A stretch of 64,000 nt of DNA, taken from assembly GCF_002218085.1 (NCBI RefSeq), contig NZ_BDUC01000002.1, forward strand, positions 1 to 64,000. The letters are read 5' to 3'. A program made the translations under genes and the position numbers. Origin of the DNA: Tolypothrix sp. NIES-4075. GTDB taxonomy: Bacteria; Cyanobacteriota; Cyanobacteriia; Cyanobacteriales; Nostocaceae. Positions 7,247 through 15,511 of the stretch are shown here, in pieces (the first letter of the stretch is position 1; each line of letters starts with the position of its first letter). Below the pieces are notes generated by a model. That model saw only the letters and a list, made by a program, of their open reading frames with translations, made no database searches and was not told the origin of the DNA.

Positions 7247-8436
7247 AAGGGTTCGAGTTGGGCTTCAATAGCTGCCAGAAGTTGGTTTTGTCGCCAATCT
7301 TGGCTTATATGGGCAGCAATGCAAGCACCTCCAGCGCCCATACCTTCTTTCACAAAACCTTGCTCATAAGCTTGGAGTTGGGAATAACGAGAATCAGCAA
7401 AACTTAATTGACTTGCAAGTAGAGGTGGGGAAACATTATTTTGAGTTTTTCCGCCTCTATTAATTAGTTGAGCTAATTCAACTGTAGCGCCAGAGGGGTC
7501 TTCTGCTACCCAGCGAGTTGTACCGACGACAACTGCTTTACTTCGCCAAGGTAAAGTATAAGCAATAGCGATCGCATTCATCAAAGCATAAACCGCCAGC
7601 ATTTGCGTCCCACCAGCAAGCAAAACACCACAACGGCGACTCGCTGCAATAGCCATACCTGCCGCCACCACCTGCATCGGATCTCCCACCCCTGCCACAA
7701 GTTCTAACGGATCTACGGGATTTTGGATTTTAGATTTTGGATTTTGGATTAAAACTTTTTTTACCTCAGTTCCTCCACCTCCCCCACTCCCCCCTTCCCC
7801 CCCTCTCCCCCTCCAAACCTCCAACCCCGCTTGCACCACCGCCCACTTTTGCGTGTGGTTACAAACAGGATGGCTGCTATTAACTTTGCCTACTGCTTCA
7901 ATACCCAAGCCAGTTAAAATCGCTAGGGCGGTTGTGGTTCCGCCAACAACGCACTCACCGACAATTAAATAGCCATCTTTAATTTTCTCACTTAACCGTG
8001 TACCCCAAAGCAGCCCTTGCTTTAATAAATGATTTACCGTTGCTAAATCCATCGCTGCACCTTGACTTAAACACTTAGCCGGACAGCCACCCAAATCAAT
8101 CACAGGTACAGCAGGCAGCTGGGGTAAGCCAGCATTAAACAAATAAACTGGAATCTCAAGTGCTTCAACTACAGCGCGAGAAATCAGCACAGGTGACGCG
8201 CCAGCCTCCAAAGGTGGTAGGGGATATTGCGGCTTTCGTCCTGCACCGTAGTATAAAAACTCAGCATCAGCAACGGCTGTGTATTTCCGATCCTCTGGAG
8301 TCCGACCGGCTGCGGAAATTCCCGGAATTAAACAAGTTTCGGTAAATCCTAATACACAGGCAAAAATTGGTGAAGTACCGCGATAACGTGCGATCCATGC
8401 TTCACCTTGTTCTATTTGGGTATAAATGCGAATCAT
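7231..8436 (-). CDS. CobT-like phosphoribosyltransferase (UPF0284/TIGR00303)
   Basis: A 401-residue member of the TIGR00303/UPF0284 family, related to nicotinate-nucleotide:dimethylbenzimidazole phosphoribosyltransferase (CobT), which activates the lower base of cobalamin. Family marks include VIDLGGCPAKCLSQGAAM, GECVVGGTTTALAILTGLG and the C-terminal KEGMGAGGACIAA. Cyanobacteria usually make pseudocobalamin with adenine, so the true substrate may differ from that of CobT. Residues about 207-237 (RGRGGEGGSGGGGGTEVKK, then IQNPKSKIQNP) are low complexity, encoded by an in-frame tandem repeat. The gene follows a DUF2232 membrane protein gene on the same strand by 86 bp, a likely operon. Confidence 0.85.
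   Translation of the reverse strand: MIRIYTQIEQGEAWIARYRGTSPIFACVLGFTETCLIPGISAAGRTPEDRKYTAVADAEFLYYGAGRKPQYPLPPLEAGASPVLISRAVVEALEIPVYLFNAGLPQLPAVPVIDLGGCPAKCLSQGAAMDLATVNHLLKQGLLWGTRLSEKIKDGYLIVGECVVGGTTTALAILTGLGIEAVGKVNSSHPVCNHTQKWAVVQAGLEVWRGRGGEGGSGGGGGTEVKKVLIQNPKSKIQNPVDPLELVAGVGDPMQVVAAGMAIAASRRCGVLLAGGTQMLAVYALMNAIAIAYTLPWRSKAVVVGTTRWVAEDPSGATVELAQLINRGGKTQNNVSPPLLASQLSFADSRYSQLQAYEQGFVKEGMGAGGACIAAHISQDWRQNQLLAAIEAQLEPLIKSQ
7722..7816. repeat. in-frame tandem repeat inside CobT-like gene
   Basis: GGATTTT/AGATTTT heptamer-like units (7727-7752) are followed by a C-rich stretch (7772-7814). Both lie in the CobT-like reading frame without breaking it. Confidence 0.8.
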
Positions 8437-8454
8437 AGGTTAGTTGTTGGTTGT

Positions 8455-8521
8455 TAGTTGGAGCGTTGTTTTACTAACCACTATCCACGCTCCCACTATC
8501 CACGCTCGCATTAACCACGCT
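8455..8521. repeat. CCACTATCCACGCTC tandem repeat
   Basis: Two to three copies of a unit of about 15 bp, CCACTATCCACGCTC, in the gap between the CobT-like gene and the DUF2232 gene. Confidence 0.75.
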
Positions 8522-8522
8522 C

Positions 8523-9260
8523 CTATCCATCATAATCTATCAGAACTTGCACCCAGCGTGGGGGACGAGGGATGGGATTGCCGAGGCGATCTAATAACAG
8601 CCATGCTGCCAGGTGAACGACGAACAAATAAATAAAATTGTTAATTATAATTAAGGCGATCGCTCCCACTTGAATGAAAAATACACTGGGAGTCGCCAAG
8701 ATTCCTAGCTTCAAAAATAACCACTCTAGAAAATCTGTCGTCTGATTAATCAAATAAATCCACAAGTCTTCACCCGACAACACAGACAACAACCAGACGC
8801 GAAAAAACACCCCCAAAGTACCTAACAGCGTACCCAAGGTGATAGAAACAATCCAGGGAACGCGGCGATGCCAAGTTGCGCCTAAAAGCACCCCCATAAA
8901 AGCAAAAGGCATGACAAACAGCAAACTGCGAACCGGTCCCATTAACACCGAAAGCAGCAACCCGGAAACTACCGCCGCCATCCATGCTGCGCGGTTGCCC
9001 CAACGAAGATAAACTAAAGCGATCGGCACCGGAAAAAATATCCGCAAAACTGGTCCCAACGGAAAGTAATTGTTAATAAACCAAATCAAACTAGAGGCAC
9101 TTGCTAAAAATGCCGTTTCCACCATTCGTAAAGGCGCATCAGCTTTTAACTGTTGTCGGCTAAAATTCTCTTGTTTGTCTAACAATTCATCAGCCTCGAT
9201 TTGGGATTTAAGGGAGTGGCGTTCTTCTGGCTCATCTGGCAGAGAATCTGAAATAGTCAT
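8523..9260 (-). CDS. DUF2232 family membrane protein
   Basis: A 245-residue integral membrane protein with a polar N-terminus of about 45 residues and six to eight hydrophobic segments from residue 48 (ETAFLASASSLIWFINNYFPLG) to about 225. It matches the cyanobacterial DUF2232 (YybS-like) family: PVPIALVYLRWGNRAAWMAAVVSGLLLSVLMGP. Families of this shape include substrate-binding S components of ECF vitamin transporters. It lies directly upstream of the CobT-like gene, so a link to uptake of a cobalamin precursor is worth considering, but this is inference; no ECF ATPase or EcfT gene is nearby. The ATG at 9260 is the natural start. Confidence 0.8.
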   Translation of the reverse strand: MTISDSLPDEPEERHSLKSQIEADELLDKQENFSRQQLKADAPLRMVETAFLASASSLIWFINNYFPLGPVLRIFFPVPIALVYLRWGNRAAWMAAVVSGLLLSVLMGPVRSLLFVMPFAFMGVLLGATWHRRVPWIVSITLGTLLGTLGVFFRVWLLSVLSGEDLWIYLINQTTDFLEWLFLKLGILATPSVFFIQVGAIALIIINNFIYLFVVHLAAWLLLDRLGNPIPRPPRWVQVLIDYDG

Positions 9261-9345
9261 AAGGGATTAGCGACTGGGGATTAGGAAAGAGATTTTTGTC
9301 TGTTTTAGGGCAGTGCAGTTTATGACCGATTACTCAAATAAATTT

Positions 9346-10026
9346 TTAAACTATCATTTTTTCTAGGGCTAATAAATCGGGAACACAAATAATGTCTTGA
9401 TCCCGTTTAATCAAGCCTTTTTTTTCCAGCCTTGTCAATACTCGTGTAACTGTTTCCCGCGCTAGTCCACTCAAACTACTTAATTCCCGGTGAGGTAAAT
9501 TGGGAATTTCCGTTCCTGTCTGCCCTTTTTTTCCCTGTCCCTCTGCTAAAAACAGTAACGTGTCAGCCACCCGCGACTGACTATCAGATTCGCGCAATCG
9601 CAATCTTCGATTTACTTGTCGCAAGCGTCGTGCCATTAGTTGCGATAATCTAACTCCCGCCAAGGGTTCTGTGTGTAGTAACTTCACAAAATCCTGTGCC
9701 GGCATACTGCCTATCACCGTCGGAGTCAGAGTAATCACATCAGTTGAACGAGGCACTTCATCTAACGCTGCCATTTCCCCAAACAATTCACCCTTGCCGA
9801 TAATATTCAGCGTTACCTCTTTGCCTTCTAGATTGTAGGTGCGAATTTTTACCCATCCATCGATAATAAAATATACAGAACCTCCCCAGTCATTTTCCAG
9901 CAGAATGACTTGATTTGCTGGGTGAGTGCGGGTGACAAGATGAGTTAAGGCTGGTTCCACAACGTCTTCTGGCAACCCTTGAAAAAAGGGCGCACTTGCG
10001 ATCCAGGGATTGGGAGGTGCGTGCAA
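9346..10026 (-). CDS. CRP-family transcriptional regulator (SyCRP1-like)
   Basis: A 226-residue CRP/FNR regulator with an N-terminal cyclic-nucleotide-binding domain and a C-terminal winged helix. The phosphate-binding cassette FGEMAALDEVPRSTDV (Phe82-Gly83-Glu84, Arg93-Ser94) keeps the residues that bind cAMP, which separates it from NtcA and supports a cAMP receptor role like SyCRP1 and AnCrpA. The recognition region LSSLSGLARETVTRVLTRLEKKGLI lies near residues 185-210. The best start is a TTG at 10026, since no in-frame ATG fits. It is a single gene on the minus strand with its own promoter region upstream. Confidence 0.9.
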   Translation of the reverse strand: MHAPPNPWIASAPFFQGLPEDVVEPALTHLVTRTHPANQVILLENDWGGSVYFIIDGWVKIRTYNLEGKEVTLNIIGKGELFGEMAALDEVPRSTDVITLTPTVIGSMPAQDFVKLLHTEPLAGVRLSQLMARRLRQVNRRLRLRESDSQSRVADTLLFLAEGQGKKGQTGTEIPNLPHRELSSLSGLARETVTRVLTRLEKKGLIKRDQDIICVPDLLALEKMIV

Positions 10027-10581
10027 AGTATATCAGTCCTCGATGACAACAGATTTATTGAAGCTGCATGTTAGACAACTTTCAAGAGTGTTATTTTCAG
10101 TAGTAGCGCGATCGCCACATAGCCGCATACAAACATAAAACTTAACTATCCTACACAAAAAAGCGATAATATCGCTTTTTCTCAAAAATCTTTACCGTCA
10201 AGATTTTAAAGAAGTGAAAGTTTTGTGTAAAGCAGTTTGTGAGCGTGCGATCGTCACTCTTGTTTGCCCCAACTGCAAACATTATCACTTAAAACAAAAC
10301 TTCATCAATGATACTAAATATAATTAATTTTGGCTTTTTTATCTTTTCTATGATAAAGGTAATGTTTCTGTGTTTGCTGTCAACGTTGCTCGACTGCGTT
10401 ACCCTCAAAATGGCACATGGAGGAATGAGCGATGCACAAAGGTGTGGCTCACACTCAACGCATGGTTGTGCGTCTGTTCCACCACTTCTGTGTACCGCGC
10501 TTGGTGGCATGACTCCTTCCTATTTCAGGTAAAGTAACTTCCATAAAAGATAACGTACAGTTCTAGCTAAGGTAAATCACA
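10027..10581. other. intergenic region, divergent promoters
   Basis: About 550 bp between the CRP-type regulator and the Hsp70-like gene. It contains a hairpin at 10158-10180 (AAAAAGCGAT, then ATCGCTTTTT). Small frames on both strands around 10289-10532 mirror each other and have no recognisable protein pattern, so they are not called. Confidence 0.5.
10158..10180. repeat. symmetrical hairpin AAAAAGCGAT/ATCGCTTTTT
   Basis: A perfect 10-bp inverted repeat with a 3-nt loop. The A and T tracts would make it a two-way intrinsic terminator, but no gene ends beside it. It may be an insulator between divergent promoters or a repeat remnant. Confidence 0.6.
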
Positions 10582-13500
10582 GTGACTTCCCACTTTGAAG
10601 AAATACAAAGACTAATCGCAGATATTGAGGACTTATTCGCTAAAAGCGGCAAACGGCTACCCAGAGTTCTATCCGGTCAGGCAGCACAAGAGCCTAGACA
10701 GCTTTTAGAACGAATTCGCGACTTTCTCATCAAATTAAGGGACTCTTCAGAAAACAAGCTTGCCGAACAGCCACAATTATCGCCAATACTCGCGAAATTT
10801 GCCGATCGAGGTAATAGTGAGTCTTCACCACAGCCAGATCAAAACCAACAACAGAGTGTCCACCCCCCTGAGCAAAAAATTGATTTTTCCGCATTGCTTC
10901 AGCCGTTGCAAGGAGAATTACAAACTTTGTTGCAAGAGCGAGCCACTTTAGTACAGGAAATCAGACAATTAGAGCAACGGCGATTGCACAACTACTCCTT
11001 AACCCAGCAGATGGCAAATCAGGAGCAGATGATTTCCGAATTTTTACAGGTGTTGATGAATCGCATAGTGCCAATAACGCCACAAATAACAGATAATTTA
11101 GCATCAGGCGCGAGCCAGCAACTCGATACTAATTACTCAACAGAACTAGAATCTACCTCGACTCCACCATTTTTAGAATCAACACCCCCAGAACAGTTAA
11201 CACGCTTTGCTGCGGAGTTGGATCGCCGTCTTTTATCGCTAGATGGAACTGTGAATGTCGTCTTTGAAGCACTACAGCGTAATATTCACACTTACCACGA
11301 GTCATTATCTCAAGCGTTAGCGAGAATGCACAGCCAAGGAGTGCAAACGGAACACTTGATGAGCAGCTTTCTCAACAATTTGACTTCTCAGTTGCAGCAA
11401 TCTTCTTTAAGGAGAGAAAACGAAACCTCTTCATCACCGACAATTATTCAACAAGATACCCCCGCGACAACAAATCTAGATACAGTACTTTTGCAACTTG
11501 GTGTGGATGAGCCAAAACTCGTTACTGCTAATACTACAACTCCAGCCGCATCAGTGCCGAATGCTCAGTTAGTTGTTGATGAAGTAGATCAGCTTTACGC
11601 CAGTTTGTTTGGTACTGAAAATCTCACCGAGCAAAGCCCGAAAATTGACACAAATCGAGAATCGGATATTACAGATAAGTTATCTGCTACCGCTTCAACT
11701 GATTTATCAATGTCGAATATTGTCCAGCCACCAGAAAGCCCGACAAAATTACAACAATCGGTTGTTTTGGATGAAGTCACCCCAGAAATAATTAATCAGG
11801 AAACAAATGTTATAGATGATGTATCGGCTTTGACCACATCCCCGCCAGAAAGCGCCACAAACGAAGTGCAACAACCGGAAAATCCAGTTGTTGTACAAGA
11901 TGCTTGGCTGCAAGAATCAAATGTTATAGATGATGTATCGGCTTTGACCACAGATTCATCACAACTTGATGCCACAAACGAAGTGCAACAACCGGAAAAT
12001 CCAGTTGTTGTACAAGATGCTTGGCTGCAAGAATCAAACGCGGATCTTCTGGATGCAAGCAACCCTACACCAGCAATATCAGATACTTATGAAAAAATAA
12101 CACTGAATACTACTGAGAATATTTTGCCGTCACCCGAAGATGTAACACCTGTGGCTGTTGAAGAACCGACAATTGCCGATACAATTACTGTCTTGGGCGA
12201 CTTGTTGATTAATGTAGCGCCAGATACTTCAAAAGTTCCAAGTTCGTTATTTGTGCAGAAAGATGAAGATCCTTCGCCAAACTATATTAGCGCTTCTCCC
12301 CAGGAAAATTTACTCTCTCAAGCTGAAGCGATCGCTGACTCTGTTTTTGATATTTCCTTAGACGAAGACCAGTTAGAGCAATTAAATCAAGATTTAGCTG
12401 ATTTCGATCGGCAATTAAATTCTCAGTCACAACCGGAAATCAGCTTAGAAAATCAATTTCTAGCAGAAAATACTTTGACTGCCGCTGAGTCTGTTGTCGA
12501 GGTGTTAGAAATTTTCCCCGCGTCAAGTGAAAAAACTGAACCGACAATACCAAGTTCCGGCTCGACAAATCAACCAGAATCGCTCAATCTTGATGGTTCA
12601 GTTTGGTATCTGGGAATCGATTTAGGTACAACTGGAATTTCTGCAACGCTGTTGAATCGCTCCACTAATGTTGTCTATCCTCTTTATTGGTCAGCAGAAA
12701 AGCAATCGGCAGCAACTTTATTAAAACCATCGTTTCGTTTACCAGCAGAAGTTTATTTACCTGCGGCTTCTGTATCTGGTAGCGAGATGTCCACAGAAGC
12801 ACTCCACTCAGAAGCTCCAGTAGCTGTGGCTTCTGAAAAGGCAGGAGTAACTACTAGCAATTCTCCCGAATCAGCGCAAACAAACAGTGTTTATTCAGCG
12901 CAGTTGAAGCCTTATTTACAAATAGCGATCGCCTACAAAAACGAGCTAGATAAATGGGAACCTGTGTTGCAATTAAATGAATTTTCCGCAGGTCCTTTGA
13001 TTTGGGTTGTGCGATCGCTCTCGAAATTGCTGTTAACTCTCAAATGCGTAAGCACTAGCACTACACCAGGTTTAACAGCGGCAGCTGTTGGTATAGATGA
13101 ACAAAGTTTTCGGACAATTATCAATAATATTGCTGGTGTAATAATAACTTGTCCATCTAACTGGTCGGAACAATATCGCTTTAATGTACGCGAAGCTTTA
13201 CTCACCAGCGAAATAGTGCAGCATCCACAGCAAGTATTTTTTGTGGAAGAAGCGATCGCTAGTTTGCTCAGTGAACTTGACGGTGCTAACGGTGAGACTG
13301 TACAATTGTGCGTTAGAGAAGGTTCTCCTCCGCCAATTCAAAGCGATCGCCGTCCGATTGGTAGCACTCTCACAATTAATATTGGCGCAACTTCCACAGA
13401 AATGGCGCTAGTCGATTTGCCAGAAAACCTGCAAGAACTGACACACAGTAATTTTATGCTCCACGGTTTTGCTTATGCTGGCAAAGGAATTGAGCAAGAC

Positions 13501-14514
13501 ATTATCTGTCAGTTACTGTTTCCCCAAAAATGGCGACAACCACGCTCCTCAACACAAGACGATAGCAAAACTACCAGCAGTAATTCTTGGCATTGGCAAC
13601 CAGCGATTCCTGGTTTAGATCGGATGCATCTGTCAAGTTTGAATTTAGAAGAATTAGAACTTCCTCGACCTGGAGAACCAGATATCACAACTCGCATTCG
13701 TCTTCAGCAACGGCTCGAAAGTTCTCTTTTGGGACAGGCGGTGTTAGATGCAGGACTTGCTTTAAAATTGATTTTACAGCACCAAGAATCTTTTACTTTG
13801 GAATTGGCAGATCAGCGATGGGTGTTGCATCGGCGAGATTTAGAGGCTCAGGTATTTGTTCCGTTTGTGCGACGCCTCAACCGAGAACTTAACAGATTGT
13901 TGGTAGCGAAGGGAATTCCTACAGAAGCAATTAATCAAGCTATACTCACCGGTGGAGTAGCGACTTGCGGTGCGGTGAAAAGTTGGCTGCGGCAAAAACT
14001 CCCCAACGCTAAGATTATTCAAGATTTATCTAGCAGTGACGGTGCCCCCACTTGTAGCCGGGTTGCTTATGGTTTGGCAATGTTACCTTTGCATCCCCAA
14101 GTTGTAGAGGTAGCAAAGCAACAGTATACAGATTATTTCTTGTTTAGTGAATTGCTGCGACTAATGCCAGAGCGATCGCTATCTTTTAACGAAGTTATTC
14201 AGTTATTCGAGAATCAAGGCATCAATACCCGTACTTGTCAGCAACGCTTGCTGGCTTTTTTAGAAGGTGAGTTACCTCCTGGTTTGATTCCTTCAAGCCT
14301 TGACTCGAACTGGCTGACTCAGACTTCAAAAGAAAATCCTGACTATAAAGCGATCGCCGCTGCCCCACTTTTTGACAAACAAGGTAGCCTTACTTATCGT
14401 CCCAATTCCCAACAACTACAAGCTTTGCGTCGCTATCTCGATGCTATCAAAGCCAGTACTCAGCAATCCTTTGACGAACCTTACACAGTTAATTTCGTAC
14501 TTGTCAGCAACTAG
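10582..14514 (+). CDS. large Hsp70-like ATPase-fold protein
   Basis: A 1310-residue protein beginning at GTG 10582, with AAGG about 8 bp upstream. The N-terminal third is helical and coiled-coil-like (residues 1-150 and 210-280). The middle (about 300-670) is acidic, Thr/Ser/Pro-rich and probably disordered, and holds a direct duplication of 38-39 residues. From residue about 674 comes an Hsp70/actin-type nucleotide-binding domain: phosphate-1 motif VWYLGIDLGTTGISATLL, the phosphate-2-like TLTINIGATSTEMALVDL near 925, and an adenosine-like motif AILTGGVATCGAVKSWL near 1130. There is no typical Hsp70 peptide-binding domain after it. Function unknown. Cytosolic, no signal peptide. It is a single gene with its own terminator. 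Confidence 0.85.
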   Translation: MTSHFEEIQRLIADIEDLFAKSGKRLPRVLSGQAAQEPRQLLERIRDFLIKLRDSSENKLAEQPQLSPILAKFADRGNSESSPQPDQNQQQSVHPPEQKIDFSALLQPLQGELQTLLQERATLVQEIRQLEQRRLHNYSLTQQMANQEQMISEFLQVLMNRIVPITPQITDNLASGASQQLDTNYSTELESTSTPPFLESTPPEQLTRFAAELDRRLLSLDGTVNVVFEALQRNIHTYHESLSQALARMHSQGVQTEHLMSSFLNNLTSQLQQSSLRRENETSSSPTIIQQDTPATTNLDTVLLQLGVDEPKLVTANTTTPAASVPNAQLVVDEVDQLYASLFGTENLTEQSPKIDTNRESDITDKLSATASTDLSMSNIVQPPESPTKLQQSVVLDEVTPEIINQETNVIDDVSALTTSPPESATNEVQQPENPVVVQDAWLQESNVIDDVSALTTDSSQLDATNEVQQPENPVVVQDAWLQESNADLLDASNPTPAISDTYEKITLNTTENILPSPEDVTPVAVEEPTIADTITVLGDLLINVAPDTSKVPSSLFVQKDEDPSPNYISASPQENLLSQAEAIADSVFDISLDEDQLEQLNQDLADFDRQLNSQSQPEISLENQFLAENTLTAAESVVEVLEIFPASSEKTEPTIPSSGSTNQPESLNLDGSVWYLGIDLGTTGISATLLNRSTNVVYPLYWSAEKQSAATLLKPSFRLPAEVYLPAASVSGSEMSTEALHSEAPVAVASEKAGVTTSNSPESAQTNSVYSAQLKPYLQIAIAYKNELDKWEPVLQLNEFSAGPLIWVVRSLSKLLLTLKCVSTSTTPGLTAAAVGIDEQSFRTIINNIAGVIITCPSNWSEQYRFNVREALLTSEIVQHPQQVFFVEEAIASLLSELDGANGETVQLCVREGSPPPIQSDRRPIGSTLTINIGATSTEMALVDLPENLQELTHSNFMLHGFAYAGKGIEQDIICQLLFPQKWRQPRSSTQDDSKTTSSNSWHWQPAIPGLDRMHLSSLNLEELELPRPGEPDITTRIRLQQRLESSLLGQAVLDAGLALKLILQHQESFTLELADQRWVLHRRDLEAQVFVPFVRRLNRELNRLLVAKGIPTEAINQAILTGGVATCGAVKSWLRQKLPNAKIIQDLSSSDGAPTCSRVAYGLAMLPLHPQVVEVAKQQYTDYFLFSELLRLMPERSLSFNEVIQLFENQGINTRTCQQRLLAFLEGELPPGLIPSSLDSNWLTQTSKENPDYKAIAAAPLFDKQGSLTYRPNSQQLQALRRYLDAIKASTQQSFDEPYTVNFVLVSN
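11804..12034 (+). repeat. 114/117-bp tandem duplication in Hsp70-like gene
   Basis: The segment encoding NVIDDVSALTT through NEVQQPENPVVVQDAWLQES occurs twice in tandem (11804-11917 and 11918-12034). The copies are nearly identical at DNA level apart from a variable middle of about six codons. Confidence 0.9.
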
Positions 14515-14602
14515 ATTCCTGCTTGAAAGTTCGTAGTAACCGCTTTAGCCGTTGTAATTCAGCGCTCTTCTCGCTCACTACCAAGCCCGCAAATAGTTTT
14601 AC

Positions 14603-14673
14603 ATAACACGCAGTCATCGTAAGTACAAATACTAACTTCTCCTTACATCCAGATTGCGTGTTATTGTTTTTTT
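14603..14673 (+). terminator. possible terminator after Hsp70-like gene
   Basis: ATAACACGCA (14603-14612) and TGCGTGTTAT (14655-14664) are perfect inverted repeats, followed by TGTTTTTTT. The loop is long (42 nt), so efficiency is uncertain. Confidence 0.5.
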
Positions 14674-14827
14674 ATGTATTTGCTTCCGAGAAAATACTGA
14701 AAATTTAAAAAACCCTGCGTAATTGAAAGATTAGATAAAATTTGCCGTTTCCGCATTTACTCAAGAAAATTTCTTGTTTATATTGACATTTAGCAATATC
14801 TAAATCAGTAAAAACCGAATTATAGCC

Positions 14828-15502
14828 GTGTCCACCTGTACTTCTAATACAGAATCTTTTGTAGTGAATGATTTTGTAACTATAAATCATTCTATACACG
14901 CATCAACAGTAAGCACTGTCAAACGATTAATTGACATTTTCGGAGCGATTATCGGGTTGATGGTTACAGCAGTAGTGTGTATTCCCGTAGCGATCGCCAA
15001 CTTCATTGACGGAACAGGTCCGATATTATATTCTCAAATTCGCTGCGGTCTTAACGGAAAACCCTTCCGCATGTGGAAATTTCGCTCAATGATCGTTGGT
15101 GCCGATAAACTCAAGCATCTAGTAAAAAACGAGGCAAAAGGTCACATTTTTAAATCTATTCACGATCCTCGCATTACTCGTGTCGGTAAATTTTTGCGGC
15201 ACACCAGCTTAGACGAATTTCCTCAATTTTGGAACGTCTTAATCGGAGACATGAGTTTAGTTGGTACTCGTCCACCCACTCCTGACGAAGTAAGCCAATA
15301 CCAACCACATCACTGGCAAAGATTGCGAGTTAAACCAGGCATTACCGGCGAATGGCAAGCTAATGGTCGTTCCTCCATTAACGACTTTGAAATTATCGTC
15401 AGCATGGATATTGACTATCAGCGTAAGTGGTCTGTTGCCTACGATTTAAGTCTCCTAATCAAAACTGTTTGGGTCGTCTTTAAAAAAAGCGGTGCTTATT
15501 AA
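14828..15502 (+). CDS. bacterial sugar transferase (undecaprenyl-P glycosyl-1-P transferase)
   Basis: A 224-residue protein of the bacterial sugar transferase family (PF02397), which moves a hexose-1-phosphate from a nucleotide sugar to a lipid carrier and starts exopolysaccharide repeat assembly at the inner membrane. After a short polar N-terminus there is one membrane helix (RLIDIFGAIIGLMVTAVVCIPVAIA), then the catalytic core: GPILYSQIRCGLNGKPFRMWKFRSM, FLRHTSLDEFPQFWNVLIGDMSLVGTRPP, and RLRVKPGITGEWQANGR. It is the short catalytic form, without the extra N-terminal helices of WcaJ. GTG is taken as the start; no Shine-Dalgarno sequence is visible. No other glycosyltransferase genes are nearby. 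An IS630 copy has inserted 10 bp after the stop. Confidence 0.9.
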   Translation: MSTCTSNTESFVVNDFVTINHSIHASTVSTVKRLIDIFGAIIGLMVTAVVCIPVAIANFIDGTGPILYSQIRCGLNGKPFRMWKFRSMIVGADKLKHLVKNEAKGHIFKSIHDPRITRVGKFLRHTSLDEFPQFWNVLIGDMSLVGTRPPTPDEVSQYQPHHWQRLRVKPGITGEWQANGRSSINDFEIIVSMDIDYQRKWSVAYDLSLLIKTVWVVFKKSGAY

Positions 15503-15511
15503 TACGACTCA

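Noticed and set aside
10289..10532. Short frames on both strands before the Hsp70-like gene
   Set aside because: They mirror each other, lack ribosome sites, and give no recognisable protein pattern.
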